64,000 bases of DNA from Paraflavitalea sp. CAU 1676 (GCF_029223285.1 NZ_JARHUJ010000002.1:558001-622000), one strand, 5' to 3'; counted from the stretch's first letter, positions 8,472 to 17,298 are shown. The notes: generated by a model from the letters alone, not told the origin. Made by a program: numbers and translations.

Positions 8472-8500
8472 CCAACTCCTAAAAAATAAACAACATTGCA

Positions 8501-11500
8501 ATGAGAGCACTGGTTAGCATTTTTGCTGGATTATTGATCCTGATATCCCTTTACCAGCTATCCTTTACCTGGTTCGTGAACAAACATGAGAGTAGTTTGG
8601 AGGCCAAAGCTGCTGCGTACATCAAGAAGAACTACACTGCTGCCGCTACAAAATATCCTGGCGACAAAGAGGCACAAGCCGCTTACCAGGATTCTCTCGA
8701 TACTTACAAGACCGACTATTACGACAGCCTGCGCCTTGCTACCAAAGACACCAAGATCACCTGGTGGGGACAAAGCTACCAGAAAGCCAAAGAGAGCGAA
8801 CTGCTCCTCGGTCTCGACTTGCAGGGAGGTATCAACGTAACCATGGATATCGCGTTGGACGGTTTGATCAAAGGCCTGAGCAACAATCCCAACGATCCCC
8901 AGATCAAAAACGCCATTGCAGAAGCACAACGTTTGAAGCTGACCAGTGACCAGAACTTCATCAACTTGTTTGTGACTGCCTTTAAGAATGTAAATCCAGG
9001 TGCTAAACTCGCTCCTCACTTTGCAAAACCAGGTTCTGCCCTTACTGCCGCTTCCAGCGACAACCAGGTTGTAGCCTACATCAATGATAAAGCCAAAGCG
9101 GCGATGTCTCAAACCTACCAGGTTCTGAGAAAGCGTATCGATAAATTCGGTGTTGCCCAGCCTACCATCAGCCTTGATGAGAATAAAGGTATCATCACCG
9201 TAGAACTGGCCGGCGCCAGCGACCCCGAGCGTGTACGTAAATACCTCCAGTCTACTGCCAACCTGCAGTTCTGGGAAGTGTACACCCTCAACGATAATGT
9301 AATGCAAACCGGCCTCGTAAATGCCGACAAGGCATTGGAAGCCGCTTTATATGGTGTACCTGTTGTAGATTCTGCCGCCCTCAAGGCGATCGACTCTCTG
9401 CAGGGTACTGCCAAAGATTCAGCCCGCAAAGCACTGGACAGCATCACAGCTGCCAGCCGCCAGAACCCCCTGTTCCGCGTGTTGAACCCTGCCCGTCCTT
9501 ACCAGAATGGCGGCCTGCCCGGTTATATCGGTCTGGCAATGTTGAAAGACACTGGCAAAGTCAACCAATACCTGGCCCTGCCTGCTGTTAAGAACAACTT
9601 CCCCGGCAATGTAAAATTCGTCTGGGGAAAACAGGAGCGCGACGACAAAGGTGTGTTGAGCCAGGTGCTCACACTCTATGCCGTGAAGACCATCCCCGGT
9701 AAAGAAGGTGCACAACTCGAAGGCAGCGCGATTGAAGACGCCCGCCAGGAGTTTGACCAAACGACCAACGAAGTACTCGTTACCATGGATATGAACGATG
9801 CCGGCGGCCGCGTATGGTCTTTGATGACCGAGCGCAACATCGGTAAGCCCATCGCCATCGTACTCGATGATATTGTTTATACAGCTCCCAACGTAAACCA
9901 AAAGATCGACGGCGGCCGCTCACGCATCACTATGGGTGGTGGCAATGCCAAGAACAGGGCACTCGTTGTGGAAGAAGCACAGGATATCGCCAACATCCTG
10001 AAATCTGGTAAAGTAGAAGCTGCTGCTAAGATCGTTCAGGAGCAAGTGGTAGGTCCTACACTCGGTGAAGAAGCCGTAAAGGGTGGTATGATGTCGTTCG
10101 GCATCTCCTTTGTGGTGATCTTCCTGCTGATGATCGTATATTATAATACCGCTGGTATCGTAGCCAATATCGCCCTTATCCTCAACCTGCTCTTTACGAT
10201 CGGTGTGTTAAGTGCCCTGGGCGCTACCCTTACCGCTCCCGGTATTGCCGGTCTGGTACTGACCATCGGTATGGCGGTGGATACCAACGTAATCATCTTT
10301 GAGCGTATCAAGGACGAGCTGGCGCATGGTAAATCGCACGAACAGGCAGTTAAAGACGGTTACCGCCGTTCATTGCCGCCCGTACTCGATGCGCACATCA
10401 CCACCTTGCTGACTGCGATCATCCTTGCTGTATACGGACTCGGTCCGGTACTGGGTTTTGCAACTACGCAGATCATCGGTATCCTGCTGTCACTGTTCTG
10501 CGGTATCCTTGTATCCCGCCTGATCACTGACTTCTACACCAACAAGAACCGTCACTTCAAATATTTCACTGGCCTTTCCAAGAAGATCTTCGCTCATGCT
10601 GCTTACAAGTTCATCGAGTTCCGTAAGATCGCTTATGGTATCTCTGTGGTGGTATTGATCCTCGGTGTGGCTGCTATCTTCAATGGCTTCGACGAAGGCG
10701 TTGAGTTCAAAGGCGGTAGAAGCTATGTAGTGAACTTTGGTAAACCGGTTGACGAAGAAAAGGTGCGTGAATCACTCGACAAGGTTTTCGAGAAAACACC
10801 TCAGCTTAAAACTTACGGTAGCCCCAACAAACTGGAGATCATCACCGACTACCGTATCAATGAAGAGGGACTGGCCATCGACTCAGCGGTACGCAATACC
10901 CTGTTTGCCGGACTGAAACCTTTCCTCCCCACAAACATTACAGCGGCAGAATTTGCCACCAACAAATATGTAGAAGGAACCAAGAAAGTAGATCCCACGA
11001 TCTCCGATGACTTGAAATCAGGTGCACAATGGGCTACCTTCTGGTCACTGCTGATCATCGCGATCTATATCTTTATCCGTTTCCGCGACTGGCGTTATTC
11101 ACTGGGTACCATCGTGGCGCTCTTGCACGACGTATTGGTAACCCTCGCCGTATTCTCGTTCCTGAAAGGCGTGGTGCCCTTCCCGCTCGAGATCGACCAG
11201 CACTTTATCGCTGCGATCCTGACGGTGATCGGTTTCTCGATGAACGATACGGTAATCGTGTACGACCGTGTACGGGAGTACAGCCACAGTCAGCATAACA
11301 TGACCAAAGAAACCCTCATCAACAAGGCCATCAATGATACGCTGAGCCGTACCATCATGACCTCGCTGACGGTGTTCCTGACCATCCTGATCCTGTTCCT
11401 GGTAGGTGGTGAAGTAACCAAGGGATTTGCCTTTGCGATGCTGATCGGTGTGGTAACCGGTACTTACTCTTCTATCTTCGTAGCTGCCCCCATGCTGGTT

Positions 11501-11605
11501 GACCTGGCTAAGAGCAAGCCCCTCGGAGAAGCGGATACCAAGTCTGGCGCTGCTGTGCCTGCTGCCAAAGCAAAAGCACCTGCTGCTGCCGCTAAAAAAG
11601 CATAA
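8501..11605 (+). CDS. secDF: Fused protein translocase subunit SecDF
   Basis: 1034 residues, a natural fusion of SecD and SecF that is usual in Bacteroidota. SecD: membrane helix at 5-25, the D1 motif LLGLDLQGG near 105, a long periplasmic domain, the IAIVLDDIVYTAPNV motif near 450, and five helices at about 528-700 with GMAVDTNVIIFERIKDEL near 592. SecF starts near 704, with DEGVEFKGGRSY and, later, GFSMNDTVIVYDRVRE. The Asp residues in the two membrane motifs belong to the proton path that drives late steps of protein export. The last 35 residues form an Ala/Lys-rich cytoplasmic tail. A strong terminator follows directly. Confidence 0.97.
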   Translation: MRALVSIFAGLLILISLYQLSFTWFVNKHESSLEAKAAAYIKKNYTAAATKYPGDKEAQAAYQDSLDTYKTDYYDSLRLATKDTKITWWGQSYQKAKESELLLGLDLQGGINVTMDIALDGLIKGLSNNPNDPQIKNAIAEAQRLKLTSDQNFINLFVTAFKNVNPGAKLAPHFAKPGSALTAASSDNQVVAYINDKAKAAMSQTYQVLRKRIDKFGVAQPTISLDENKGIITVELAGASDPERVRKYLQSTANLQFWEVYTLNDNVMQTGLVNADKALEAALYGVPVVDSAALKAIDSLQGTAKDSARKALDSITAASRQNPLFRVLNPARPYQNGGLPGYIGLAMLKDTGKVNQYLALPAVKNNFPGNVKFVWGKQERDDKGVLSQVLTLYAVKTIPGKEGAQLEGSAIEDARQEFDQTTNEVLVTMDMNDAGGRVWSLMTERNIGKPIAIVLDDIVYTAPNVNQKIDGGRSRITMGGGNAKNRALVVEEAQDIANILKSGKVEAAAKIVQEQVVGPTLGEEAVKGGMMSFGISFVVIFLLMIVYYNTAGIVANIALILNLLFTIGVLSALGATLTAPGIAGLVLTIGMAVDTNVIIFERIKDELAHGKSHEQAVKDGYRRSLPPVLDAHITTLLTAIILAVYGLGPVLGFATTQIIGILLSLFCGILVSRLITDFYTNKNRHFKYFTGLSKKIFAHAAYKFIEFRKIAYGISVVVLILGVAAIFNGFDEGVEFKGGRSYVVNFGKPVDEEKVRESLDKVFEKTPQLKTYGSPNKLEIITDYRINEEGLAIDSAVRNTLFAGLKPFLPTNITAAEFATNKYVEGTKKVDPTISDDLKSGAQWATFWSLLIIAIYIFIRFRDWRYSLGTIVALLHDVLVTLAVFSFLKGVVPFPLEIDQHFIAAILTVIGFSMNDTVIVYDRVREYSHSQHNMTKETLINKAINDTLSRTIMTSLTVFLTILILFLVGGEVTKGFAFAMLIGVVTGTYSSIFVAAPMLVDLAKSKPLGEADTKSGAAVPAAKAKAPAAAAKKA

Positions 11606-11625
11606 ACCAATTGCTTAAATACTCG

Positions 11626-11657
11626 AAAGCCTGTGGCGACTGCCACAGGCTTTTTTT
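11626..11657 (+). terminator. Intrinsic terminator of secDF
   Basis: A perfect 12-bp stem AAAGCCTGTGGC/GCCACAGGCTTT with a 4-base loop continues into a run of seven T residues, about 20 bases after the stop. Confidence 0.95.
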
Positions 11658-12103
11658 ATGGGTCTACAGGTCGCCCGCGAACAGCGACAAGAAATATCAA
11701 AACGCCGGTGGATTTTCGCCTGGACAAAACGTTTCCATTCACGTCAGTCTCCACCTTACTACACCTGAAACCGTTTCACCCCCTTCTGCAGTACCTCCAA
11801 AAAGGGAAGGGCACCTGATCACGGAAATCCAACACCCGTAGCTGCCTCGCAAACCCGGGCGGTTGCCCAAAAATGAAACCACATCCACCCAAAAAAATCA
11901 AACGTTCCAAACCACATTAATAACTACCCGTTTTTCCCAAAAAGAAACAACGTCCGTTCACGCGCAAAAAGAAACGTCGCCTTCCTCGAAAAACAACGTC
12001 CTAACCTTATCACCCGGTTCCGGCACCCGCACCTAAAAAAAGAAACGCAGGCCACTCCGAAACCCAGGGCTCAATCTCACCACGTCGAACCCGCAGCCAT
12101 TCC
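11658..12103. other. Non-coding gap with strongly C+A-biased plus strand
   Basis: This stretch between two convergent terminators has few G and T residues on the plus strand, especially from about 11,690 on. It contains a series of A-tract motifs described separately. No convincing reading frame was found; the short frames present lack codon bias. Confidence 0.6.
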
Positions 12104-12123
12104 CAAAAAAAGAAACGTCGTCC
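11866..12123. repeat. Array of degenerate A-tract motifs (consensus CCCAAAAAGAAACGTCGCC)
   Basis: Copies start at about 11866, 11888, 11936, 11962, 11988, 12032 and 12102. All have a run of 5-7 A, mostly preceded by CC or GC, then (G)AAAC, and most continue into ACGTC(G)CC. Spacing varies from 22 to 70 bases. The last copy is the T-tract and right arm of the terminator at 12104-12139. Only that copy has the complementary left arm. Confidence 0.6.
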
Positions 12124-12139
12124 ACCCACGGACGACGTT
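12104..12139 (-). terminator. Intrinsic terminator of the small basic protein gene
   Basis: A perfect 10-bp stem AACGTCGTCC/GGACGACGTT with a 6-base loop is followed on the minus strand by CTTTTTTT. It lies about 41 bases beyond the stop at 12180. Confidence 0.9.
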
Positions 12140-12179
12140 CATAAACCCTAACAAAACCGACCTTGCTTTATCTAAATCG

Positions 12180-12395
12180 TCACGATTGCTTGGGAGCTTT
12201 CGTATGTTTTTTATGGTGATGGGAGCCGGACTTCTTGGCATCCTTCGTTTTATCATCCTTGGCTACTTCGCCCTTCGCAGGAGCAGTAGCTTCCTTCTTC
12301 TGAGGTGCCTTCGCGGCTGGTTTGGGGGTTGTTTGAGCCATTGTGAGCCCTGTAATGGCAAACGCCAGAGCAGCTAACAGGAAAACCTTTTTCAT
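12180..12395 (-). CDS. Small secreted Lys/Ala/Pro-rich basic protein
   Basis: 71 residues. Residues 1-20 form a signal peptide (MKKVFLLAALAFAITGLTMA, cut before QTTPK). The mature 50 residues are low-complexity, dominated by Lys, Ala, Pro, Thr and Asp, and end in a His/Lys cluster SHHHKKHTKAPKQS. It should be exported and strongly basic. It could bind polyanions such as extracellular DNA, polysaccharide or lipopolysaccharide, but that is inference from composition. It is monocistronic with a strong terminator. No family is recognised. Small secreted proteins of this kind are common in Chitinophagaceae. Confidence 0.75.
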   Translation of the reverse strand: MKKVFLLAALAFAITGLTMAQTTPKPAAKAPQKKEATAPAKGEVAKDDKTKDAKKSGSHHHKKHTKAPKQS

Positions 12396-12620
12396 TGCAT
12401 TGACATTTATGTGGTGATGAATAATTGTTGAATAAAGCTATCTATTAAAAGCCACCGCAGTACATTTTTAGGCATGCTTAACCGCCGTTTAACTTCTGTT
12501 AATGAATTGTTCATGAGGGGCCAACTATTTTGTAACTTCCCTTAACGATCGGTTAACCAGATAAAAAATAATAGATAGATAATGCATAGCAAATTTGCCG
12601 GAGGTATTTATGTAAAAGGT

Positions 12621-13886
12621 ATGCGGTCATCAACCCTCAGGTGGATTATATTGCTGGCGTCTTTCCTCATTGCCCTGATGACAGGGGTACAGTTGTTCTG
12701 GCTGAACAAGATCTATTCGTTCGAACACAAGACTTTCAACACCAATGTGGTGAAAAGCATCCGCGGTCTCTATGAAGACCTCCCCATTGCCGATACGCCT
12801 GCCAACCATCTGCAGGACCTCATAGAACATCCTGCGCCCGATTATTTCCTCTTCCGCGTCGATACCGATCACCTGCATTACGATTCATTGGTGTATTACC
12901 TGAAGCATGAGCTGAATGATTTCGATGTACTAACGGATGCGCATATAGGATTGTACGACAGTAAGGCCGGCAAGTATGTTTCCGAACAGTACATACCGGC
13001 TGCGGCAGCACGCTACGATCCATCGCATACCGTATTGCCCAATTACCACCGCAATAACGATTATGTAGTATTGTATTTTCCGCACCGCAATAAATACGTA
13101 CTGGCCCAGATGAATTTCTGGTTCATCAGTGCGGGCATCCTGTTCCTGGTACTGATCGGACTGGCCATCATACTGTTTTACTTTTATCGCCAGAAATTCC
13201 TGGCCGAGGTACAAAAGGATTTTGTCAATAACTTTACCCATGAATTCAAGACCCCGCTGGCGGTGATGAAGATATCGGCCGAGGTATTACTGCAGGAAAA
13301 GATCGTGCACCAACCCGACAGGCTCTTTAAATACGCCAACATCATCCAGCACCAAACCGAGCACCTGCAAAGCCAGGTAGAACGGTTGCTGCACATCGCC
13401 TCCACCGACCGGCGCGATATACCGATCGAAAAGGTGAAAGTGCCGGTAAAAGAGATCATCGAACAGGCCGTAGCGAAGGTCCAACCCCTGGTAGACGACA
13501 AAGGCGCCCAGGTAGAGATACAGGCCCCCGAAGAACCGGGATTTGCCATCCTGGCCGACCGCGTACACCTCGAGCTGGCCGTGGTAAACCTGCTCGAAAA
13601 TGCCCTTAAATACTCCACCAAACCCCACGTGATCATCAGTACCGGTGAAGAAGACGGACACCTGTTCATTTCTGTCAAAGACAATGGAATAGGGATCGAA
13701 AAGAAATACCAGAAAAATTTGTTCAAAAAGTTCTACCGTGTGCCCACCGGCGACGTACATAATGTAAAGGGATTCGGTCTTGGACTGAATTTTGTAAAAC
13801 GGATCATCGATGCCCACCACGGCACCATCCGGGTTAACAGCCTCCCGGGCATCGGAACCGAATTCAAAATGCTATTCCCGCTCTAA
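12621..13886 (+). CDS. Sensor histidine kinase
   Basis: 421 residues from this start. The first membrane helix (WIILLASFLIALMTGVQLFW) is followed by a periplasmic sensor region of about 140 residues, then a second helix (FISAGILFLVLIGLAIILFY). The HisKA segment has FTHEFKTPLAV with the phospho-accepting His, and the HATPase has NLLENALKYS, DNGIGIEKKY and GFGLGLNFVKRI. An upstream ATG at 12582 adds 13 residues, but family members start with the Arg-flanked helix MRSSTLRW, so 12621 is preferred. Its partner regulator follows after 17 bases. The arrangement resembles RprX/RprY-type systems. The signal sensed is unknown. Confidence 0.93.
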   Translation: MRSSTLRWIILLASFLIALMTGVQLFWLNKIYSFEHKTFNTNVVKSIRGLYEDLPIADTPANHLQDLIEHPAPDYFLFRVDTDHLHYDSLVYYLKHELNDFDVLTDAHIGLYDSKAGKYVSEQYIPAAAARYDPSHTVLPNYHRNNDYVVLYFPHRNKYVLAQMNFWFISAGILFLVLIGLAIILFYFYRQKFLAEVQKDFVNNFTHEFKTPLAVMKISAEVLLQEKIVHQPDRLFKYANIIQHQTEHLQSQVERLLHIASTDRRDIPIEKVKVPVKEIIEQAVAKVQPLVDDKGAQVEIQAPEEPGFAILADRVHLELAVVNLLENALKYSTKPHVIISTGEEDGHLFISVKDNGIGIEKKYQKNLFKKFYRVPTGDVHNVKGFGLGLNFVKRIIDAHHGTIRVNSLPGIGTEFKMLFPL

Positions 13887-13903
13887 CAAAAACTATACAT
13901 GTC

Positions 13904-14611
13904 ATGGCAACAAGAAAAGGGAAGGTTTTATTGGCTGAAGACGATCTTGCCTTAAGCTACGTGATCAAAGATAACCTCGTAGATGCCGGCTACGACGTAA
14001 CCGTATGTCCCGACGGCCAGTCGGCCATCGACCAGTTTGAAAGAGGCCGGTACGATATCTGTTTGCTCGATGTGATGATGCCCTTTAAGGACGGATTCAC
14101 CGTGGCCAAGAAGATCCGCCAGCACAGCGATGTGATCCCCATACTCTTCCTCACCGCCCGCTCGATGGAAGAAGACCGCATCAAAGGGTTTCTCTCCGGT
14201 GCAGACGATTATATCACCAAACCATTCAGCATGCAGGAACTCCTGCTGCGGATGGATGTGTTCATGCGCCGCACCCGCAAACTCTCGGCCGATAATGTAC
14301 TGCAGTACCTCATCGGCAAGCTCAGCTTCTCGTACTCCGACCTCCGACTGGATGCCCCGGGCGAAAGCTTCACCCTCACCCAAAAAGAGGCCGACCTGCT
14401 CAAGTTCCTGTGCGAGCACGCCAACCATATCCTCAAGCGGGAGGAAGTGTTGCTCAATGTGTGGGGTAAGGACGACTATTTCCTCGGCCGGAGCATGGAC
14501 GTATTCATGACCAAGCTCCGCAAATATTTCAAAGCCGACCCCGATGTGGTGCTGGAAACCATTCATGGCATAGGTTTCCGGTTCAATGCCGCCGTACAGG
14601 TGCCGGCTTAA
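13904..14611 (+). CDS. OmpR-family response regulator
   Basis: 235 residues. A receiver domain (7-120) carries the acidic pair EDD at 12-14, phospho-acceptor Asp56 in LLDVMMP and Lys106 in YITKPF. A winged-helix DNA-binding domain (about 140-230) carries LTQKEADLLKFL and RSMDVFMTKLRKYF. It is the cognate regulator of the kinase directly upstream. A strong terminator 46 bases downstream closes this two-gene operon. Confidence 0.95.
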   Translation: MATRKGKVLLAEDDLALSYVIKDNLVDAGYDVTVCPDGQSAIDQFERGRYDICLLDVMMPFKDGFTVAKKIRQHSDVIPILFLTARSMEEDRIKGFLSGADDYITKPFSMQELLLRMDVFMRRTRKLSADNVLQYLIGKLSFSYSDLRLDAPGESFTLTQKEADLLKFLCEHANHILKREEVLLNVWGKDDYFLGRSMDVFMTKLRKYFKADPDVVLETIHGIGFRFNAAVQVPA

Positions 14612-14656
14612 TTAGTAAATCGAAACAAGGCAAGTAAACACCACTAAATCAATAGT

Positions 14657-14684
14657 AAAGCCTCCGCAATACGCGGAGGCTTTT
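14657..14684 (+). terminator. Intrinsic terminator of the two-component operon
   Basis: The stem AAAGCCTCCGC/GCGGAGGCTTT with a 5-base loop is followed by TTTTGTTTTG. Confidence 0.92.
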
Positions 14685-15022
14685 GTTTTGGCGGATGGGC
14701 TGGTGTAGGTTGCTGCCGGTATCCGTTGTGGCCTGTGAGGTACATTTTGATGTACTTCGTTGTGACTTTGGGATGAATTAAAAGATGTGCCGTATTTAAG
14801 CCGATCATGTCAGGTTGTTGTCCCGTAGATATCCCGTATCTATAAGAGACGAGACATATACGAGACATCTACGGAACATAAACGGGACATATACGAGACA
14901 TCTACAATTTCAGCGACAAGTAGTGGAACCTGCACGATACAATACGGCAGGAGCCGATACGTTTCACGCAAAACCGGCAATAAATCATCCTTTCGGAGGA
15001 GGCAGCCGGTCATTCAGATTGC
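14685..15022. other. Intergenic region carrying an 11-bp repeat array
   Basis: This 338-base stretch between a terminator and the promoter of the AlkD-like gene has no convincing reading frame. A 72-codon frame across it is only the repeat read through. Its one notable feature is the repeat array at 14819-14905. Confidence 0.6.
14819..14905. repeat. Head-to-head array of 11-bp repeats
   Basis: Five direct copies of about ACGAGACATAT occupy 14849-14903 (units at 14849, 14860, 14871, 14882, 14893). Units 2 and 5 are identical, as are the first unit and the core of the fourth apart from one base. Before them, at 14819-14837, lie inverted copies (TGTCCCGT, AGATATCCCGT). The 11-bp period places each unit on about the same face of the helix. 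Confidence 0.8.
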
Positions 15023-15030
15023 TATTTTTG
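15023..15030 (+). promoter_or_regulatory. -7 box of the AlkD-like gene
   Basis: TATTTTTG matches TAnnTTTG, 20 bases before the ATG at 15051, implying a very short leader. Confidence 0.6.
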
Positions 15031-15050
15031 TAGCGATAAAACCTACCAAC

Positions 15051-15758
15051 ATGACCCTCTCAACAGTAATGAAGGAACTGGAAGCCAAGGGCAGCAAAGA
15101 CGCCAAAACCCGGTGGAGTAAACACGGGGCCCGGGAACCCTTCTTTGGAGTAAAGGTGGAAGACCTGAAGAAAATAGGCAAGCAGATCAAAAACGATCAG
15201 CAGCTGGCCATGGACCTGTACGCCACCGGTAATGCTGATGCGATGTACCTGGCCGGCCTGGTGGCCAATGGCGCCAAAATGAGCCGGAAGGAACTGCAAA
15301 CCTGGGTCGAGACGGCGCCCTGGTACATGATCAGCGAATACACCGTACCCTGGGTTGCGGCAGAAAATGAACACGGCTACGAACTCGGCCTGGAATGGAT
15401 TGAATCGAAGGAAGATCATATTGCCGCTTCGGGCTGGTGTACGCTGGCCGGATTGCTTGCGCTGAAGTCCGACGAAGAGATCAATACATACGAAATAAGA
15501 ACCCTGCTGACACGGATCGCACAAACCATTCACCAGTCATCGAACCGCACAAAATATGCCATGAATGGCTTTGTAATAGCAGCCGGAGCCTATATTCCTG
15601 CACTCACGAACGAGGCCATAGCCATCGGCAAAAAGATCGGGGCGGTGCAGGTCAATATGGGCGACACGGCCTGTAAAGTACCCTCTTCGCCCGAGTATAT
15701 CCAGAAAATGAAAGACAAAGGGTATATCGGTAAAAAGCGTAAGACCATCAGGTGCTGA
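15051..15758 (+). CDS. AlkD-like HEAT-repeat protein, probable non-canonical DNA alkylation repair family member
   Basis: 235 residues, all-helical. It begins MTLSTVMKELEAKGS, then HGAREPFFGVKVEDLKKIGK, the N-terminal signature of the COG4912 DNA-alkylation-repair group. HEAT-like helices follow to about residue 205, with a basic tail KKRKTIRC. In canonical AlkD the active-site segment reads WxxxD with a catalytic Asp; here the matching place reads TAPWYMISEYTVPW, with no Asp. It may therefore be a DNA-binding relative rather than a glycosylase, or use other residues. It is monocistronic, next to an unusual repeat array. The family call is good, the activity uncertain. Confidence 0.8.
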   Translation: MTLSTVMKELEAKGSKDAKTRWSKHGAREPFFGVKVEDLKKIGKQIKNDQQLAMDLYATGNADAMYLAGLVANGAKMSRKELQTWVETAPWYMISEYTVPWVAAENEHGYELGLEWIESKEDHIAASGWCTLAGLLALKSDEEINTYEIRTLLTRIAQTIHQSSNRTKYAMNGFVIAAGAYIPALTNEAIAIGKKIGAVQVNMGDTACKVPSSPEYIQKMKDKGYIGKKRKTIRC

Positions 15759-15862
15759 GCCATGAGGGGCGTGTTTACCATTTAACTGGAAGAAGGTTTA
15801 GGCGGCCTGCGTGCCAGGAAAAGGCGGTAGCCACAGGAGGCAGGGAAGCGCATGGCGCTCCC

Positions 15863-16462
15863 TCACTGGTTTTTGTCGTTCGTAAACAACCCATTGATGA
15901 ACGCAGCCATCTCCTCTGCCGGCAGGATATGATGCGCGAGGCCCTGTTCAATAGCCTGGGCCGGCATATAACTTACTTCAGCTGTTGAAGGATCCTGTAC
16001 CACACAGGTGCCGCCATTCGACCGCACCCGTTTCATGCCCGCCACTCCATCCGCGTTAGCCCCCGAGAGCAGGATGGCCACCAGGCCTTCTCCATATACT
16101 TCAGCCGCCGACTCGAAAGTGATATCGATACTGGGCCGGCTATAGTTCACCTTTTCCGATACATCGAGCGAGAATGTAAAGTCCTTTTCAATGAGCAAGT
16201 GGTAATCGCTGGGCGCTACGTAAATAGCATGCGGGGCTACCGGCTCTTTCTCTTCAGCCTCCCGCACGGGCCAGCTGCCACGGCTGTTCAGCAGATCCAC
16301 GAGCAGGTCCTCGCTGGAAGCCTTGCGGTGCGTAACGATCAAAATGGCAACAGGCAGGGAAGGCGCAAGAGCCGGCATCAGCTTCAATATCACGTCCAGG
16401 CTGCCCGCGGAGCCGCCAATAACGATCAATTGAATGGGTTTCACTATGCTATTTTGCGCCAT
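15863..16462 (-). CDS. cheB: CheB-type methylesterase, catalytic domain only
   Basis: 199 residues, covering just the methylesterase domain without the receiver of classical CheB. The catalytic Ser is at 18 (GGSAGS) and His at 45 (VTHRK). The Asp lies in LLSGANADGVAGM. It would remove glutamyl methyl esters placed by CheR. The start overlaps the end of cheR by 19 bases, so the two are translationally linked. It is the last gene of a four-gene signalling operon that has no receptor, CheA or CheW here. Its natural substrate may be a kinase rather than a chemoreceptor (inference). Confidence 0.9.
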   Translation of the reverse strand: MAQNSIVKPIQLIVIGGSAGSLDVILKLMPALAPSLPVAILIVTHRKASSEDLLVDLLNSRGSWPVREAEEKEPVAPHAIYVAPSDYHLLIEKDFTFSLDVSEKVNYSRPSIDITFESAAEVYGEGLVAILLSGANADGVAGMKRVRSNGGTCVVQDPSTAEVSYMPAQAIEQGLAHHILPAEEMAAFINGLFTNDKNQ

Positions 16463-17298
16463 ATCCTTTCTTTATTCTCCAGTTGCTTATACTTACGGAA
16501 AATGGTGGAGTACTTCAGGTTCTCCTTGGCGCCAAGTGCCAGGAAACCCAGGGTATCGAGGCTGTCATCAAACAACTGCAGTGCCCGGTTTTGCAGGTTG
16601 CGGTCGAAGTAGATGAGCACATTGCGGCAAAAGATGAGCTGAAACTCATTGAACGACCGGTCGCTCACGAGGTTGTGCGTGGCCACCACCATTTTGGCGG
16701 TCAGCTGCTCATCAAACTTGGCCCAGTCGTATTTGGCGGTATAGTACCGCGAAAAGTCGTCCTTGCCGCCCGATTGTATGTAATTCTCCGAATACTGCTT
16801 GATGAAACGCAACGGGAAGATGCCTTTCTTCAATCGCTCCAAAACTCCCGGGTTGATATCGGTTGCGTACAGCAGCGATTTCTTCAGTAAGCCTGCTTCC
16901 CGCAGCAGAATGGCCATCGAATACACTTCTTCGCCCGTTGAACATCCTGCATGCCAGATGCGGATGAAAGGATGCGTAGCCAGCACCGGCAGCACTTCCT
17001 CCCGAAGGATACGGTAGAAGGAAGGATCCCGGAACATTTCTGTAACGTTGACCGTTATCTCTTCTACGAAACGGCGGAAGTAGATGCTGTCTGTTTGTAT
17101 CTGTTTCCGGAACAGGGCAAACGAAGGGAATTTGTCGAGCGAATACAAGCGGTTGATCCTGCGCTTGAGCGAGGCTTTTGAATAATCCGTAAAATCATAC
17201 CCGTATCTTTCCTGCAGGTCCTGCAGGAGTAATTCTATTTCATCATCTTGAATCTCAAACTCCACAGCTATTGTTTTTGATTGATCATTTTCCTGCAT
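16444..17298 (-). CDS. cheR: CheR-type protein-glutamate methyltransferase
   Basis: 284 residues. An N-terminal helical domain (YGYDFTDYSKASLKRRI) is followed by FRDPSFY and the SAM-binding segment HAGCSTGEEVYSMA, then LLYATDINPGVL, and FCRNVLIYFD near 225. It transfers methyl groups from S-adenosylmethionine to glutamate side chains. It overlaps cheB by 19 bases and the hybrid kinase by 14, showing a tight operon. The classical C-terminal tail-binding elements cannot be judged. Confidence 0.93.
   Translation of the reverse strand: MQENDQSKTIAVEFEIQDDEIELLLQDLQERYGYDFTDYSKASLKRRINRLYSLDKFPSFALFRKQIQTDSIYFRRFVEEITVNVTEMFRDPSFYRILREEVLPVLATHPFIRIWHAGCSTGEEVYSMAILLREAGLLKKSLLYATDINPGVLERLKKGIFPLRFIKQYSENYIQSGGKDDFSRYYTAKYDWAKFDEQLTAKMVVATHNLVSDRSFNEFQLIFCRNVLIYFDRNLQNRALQLFDDSLDTLGFLALGAKENLKYSTIFRKYKQLENKERIWRKIA

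Larger units (their letters stand above)
8147..8500. other. Divergent intergenic region with promoter, hairpin and possible RNA gene
   Basis: This 354-base gap separates the unknown secreted protein and secDF. It holds two plus-strand -7 boxes (8267-8274 and 8464-8471) with an intrinsic-terminator-like hairpin between them at 8411-8437. The first box and the hairpin would bound a transcript of about 160 bases. Confidence 0.6.

Noticed and set aside
14819-14905. CRISPR array
   Set aside because: Units are 11 bp with no spacers, and no cas genes are nearby.
14815-15033. 72-codon frame across the 11-bp repeats
   Set aside because: Its repeated TYTRHL peptide is only the DNA repeat read through; the unit length is not a multiple of three.
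15838-15862. Hairpin GGGAAGCGC/GCGCTCCC as terminator after the AlkD-like gene
   Set aside because: The stem has a bulge and no T-run follows on either strand.
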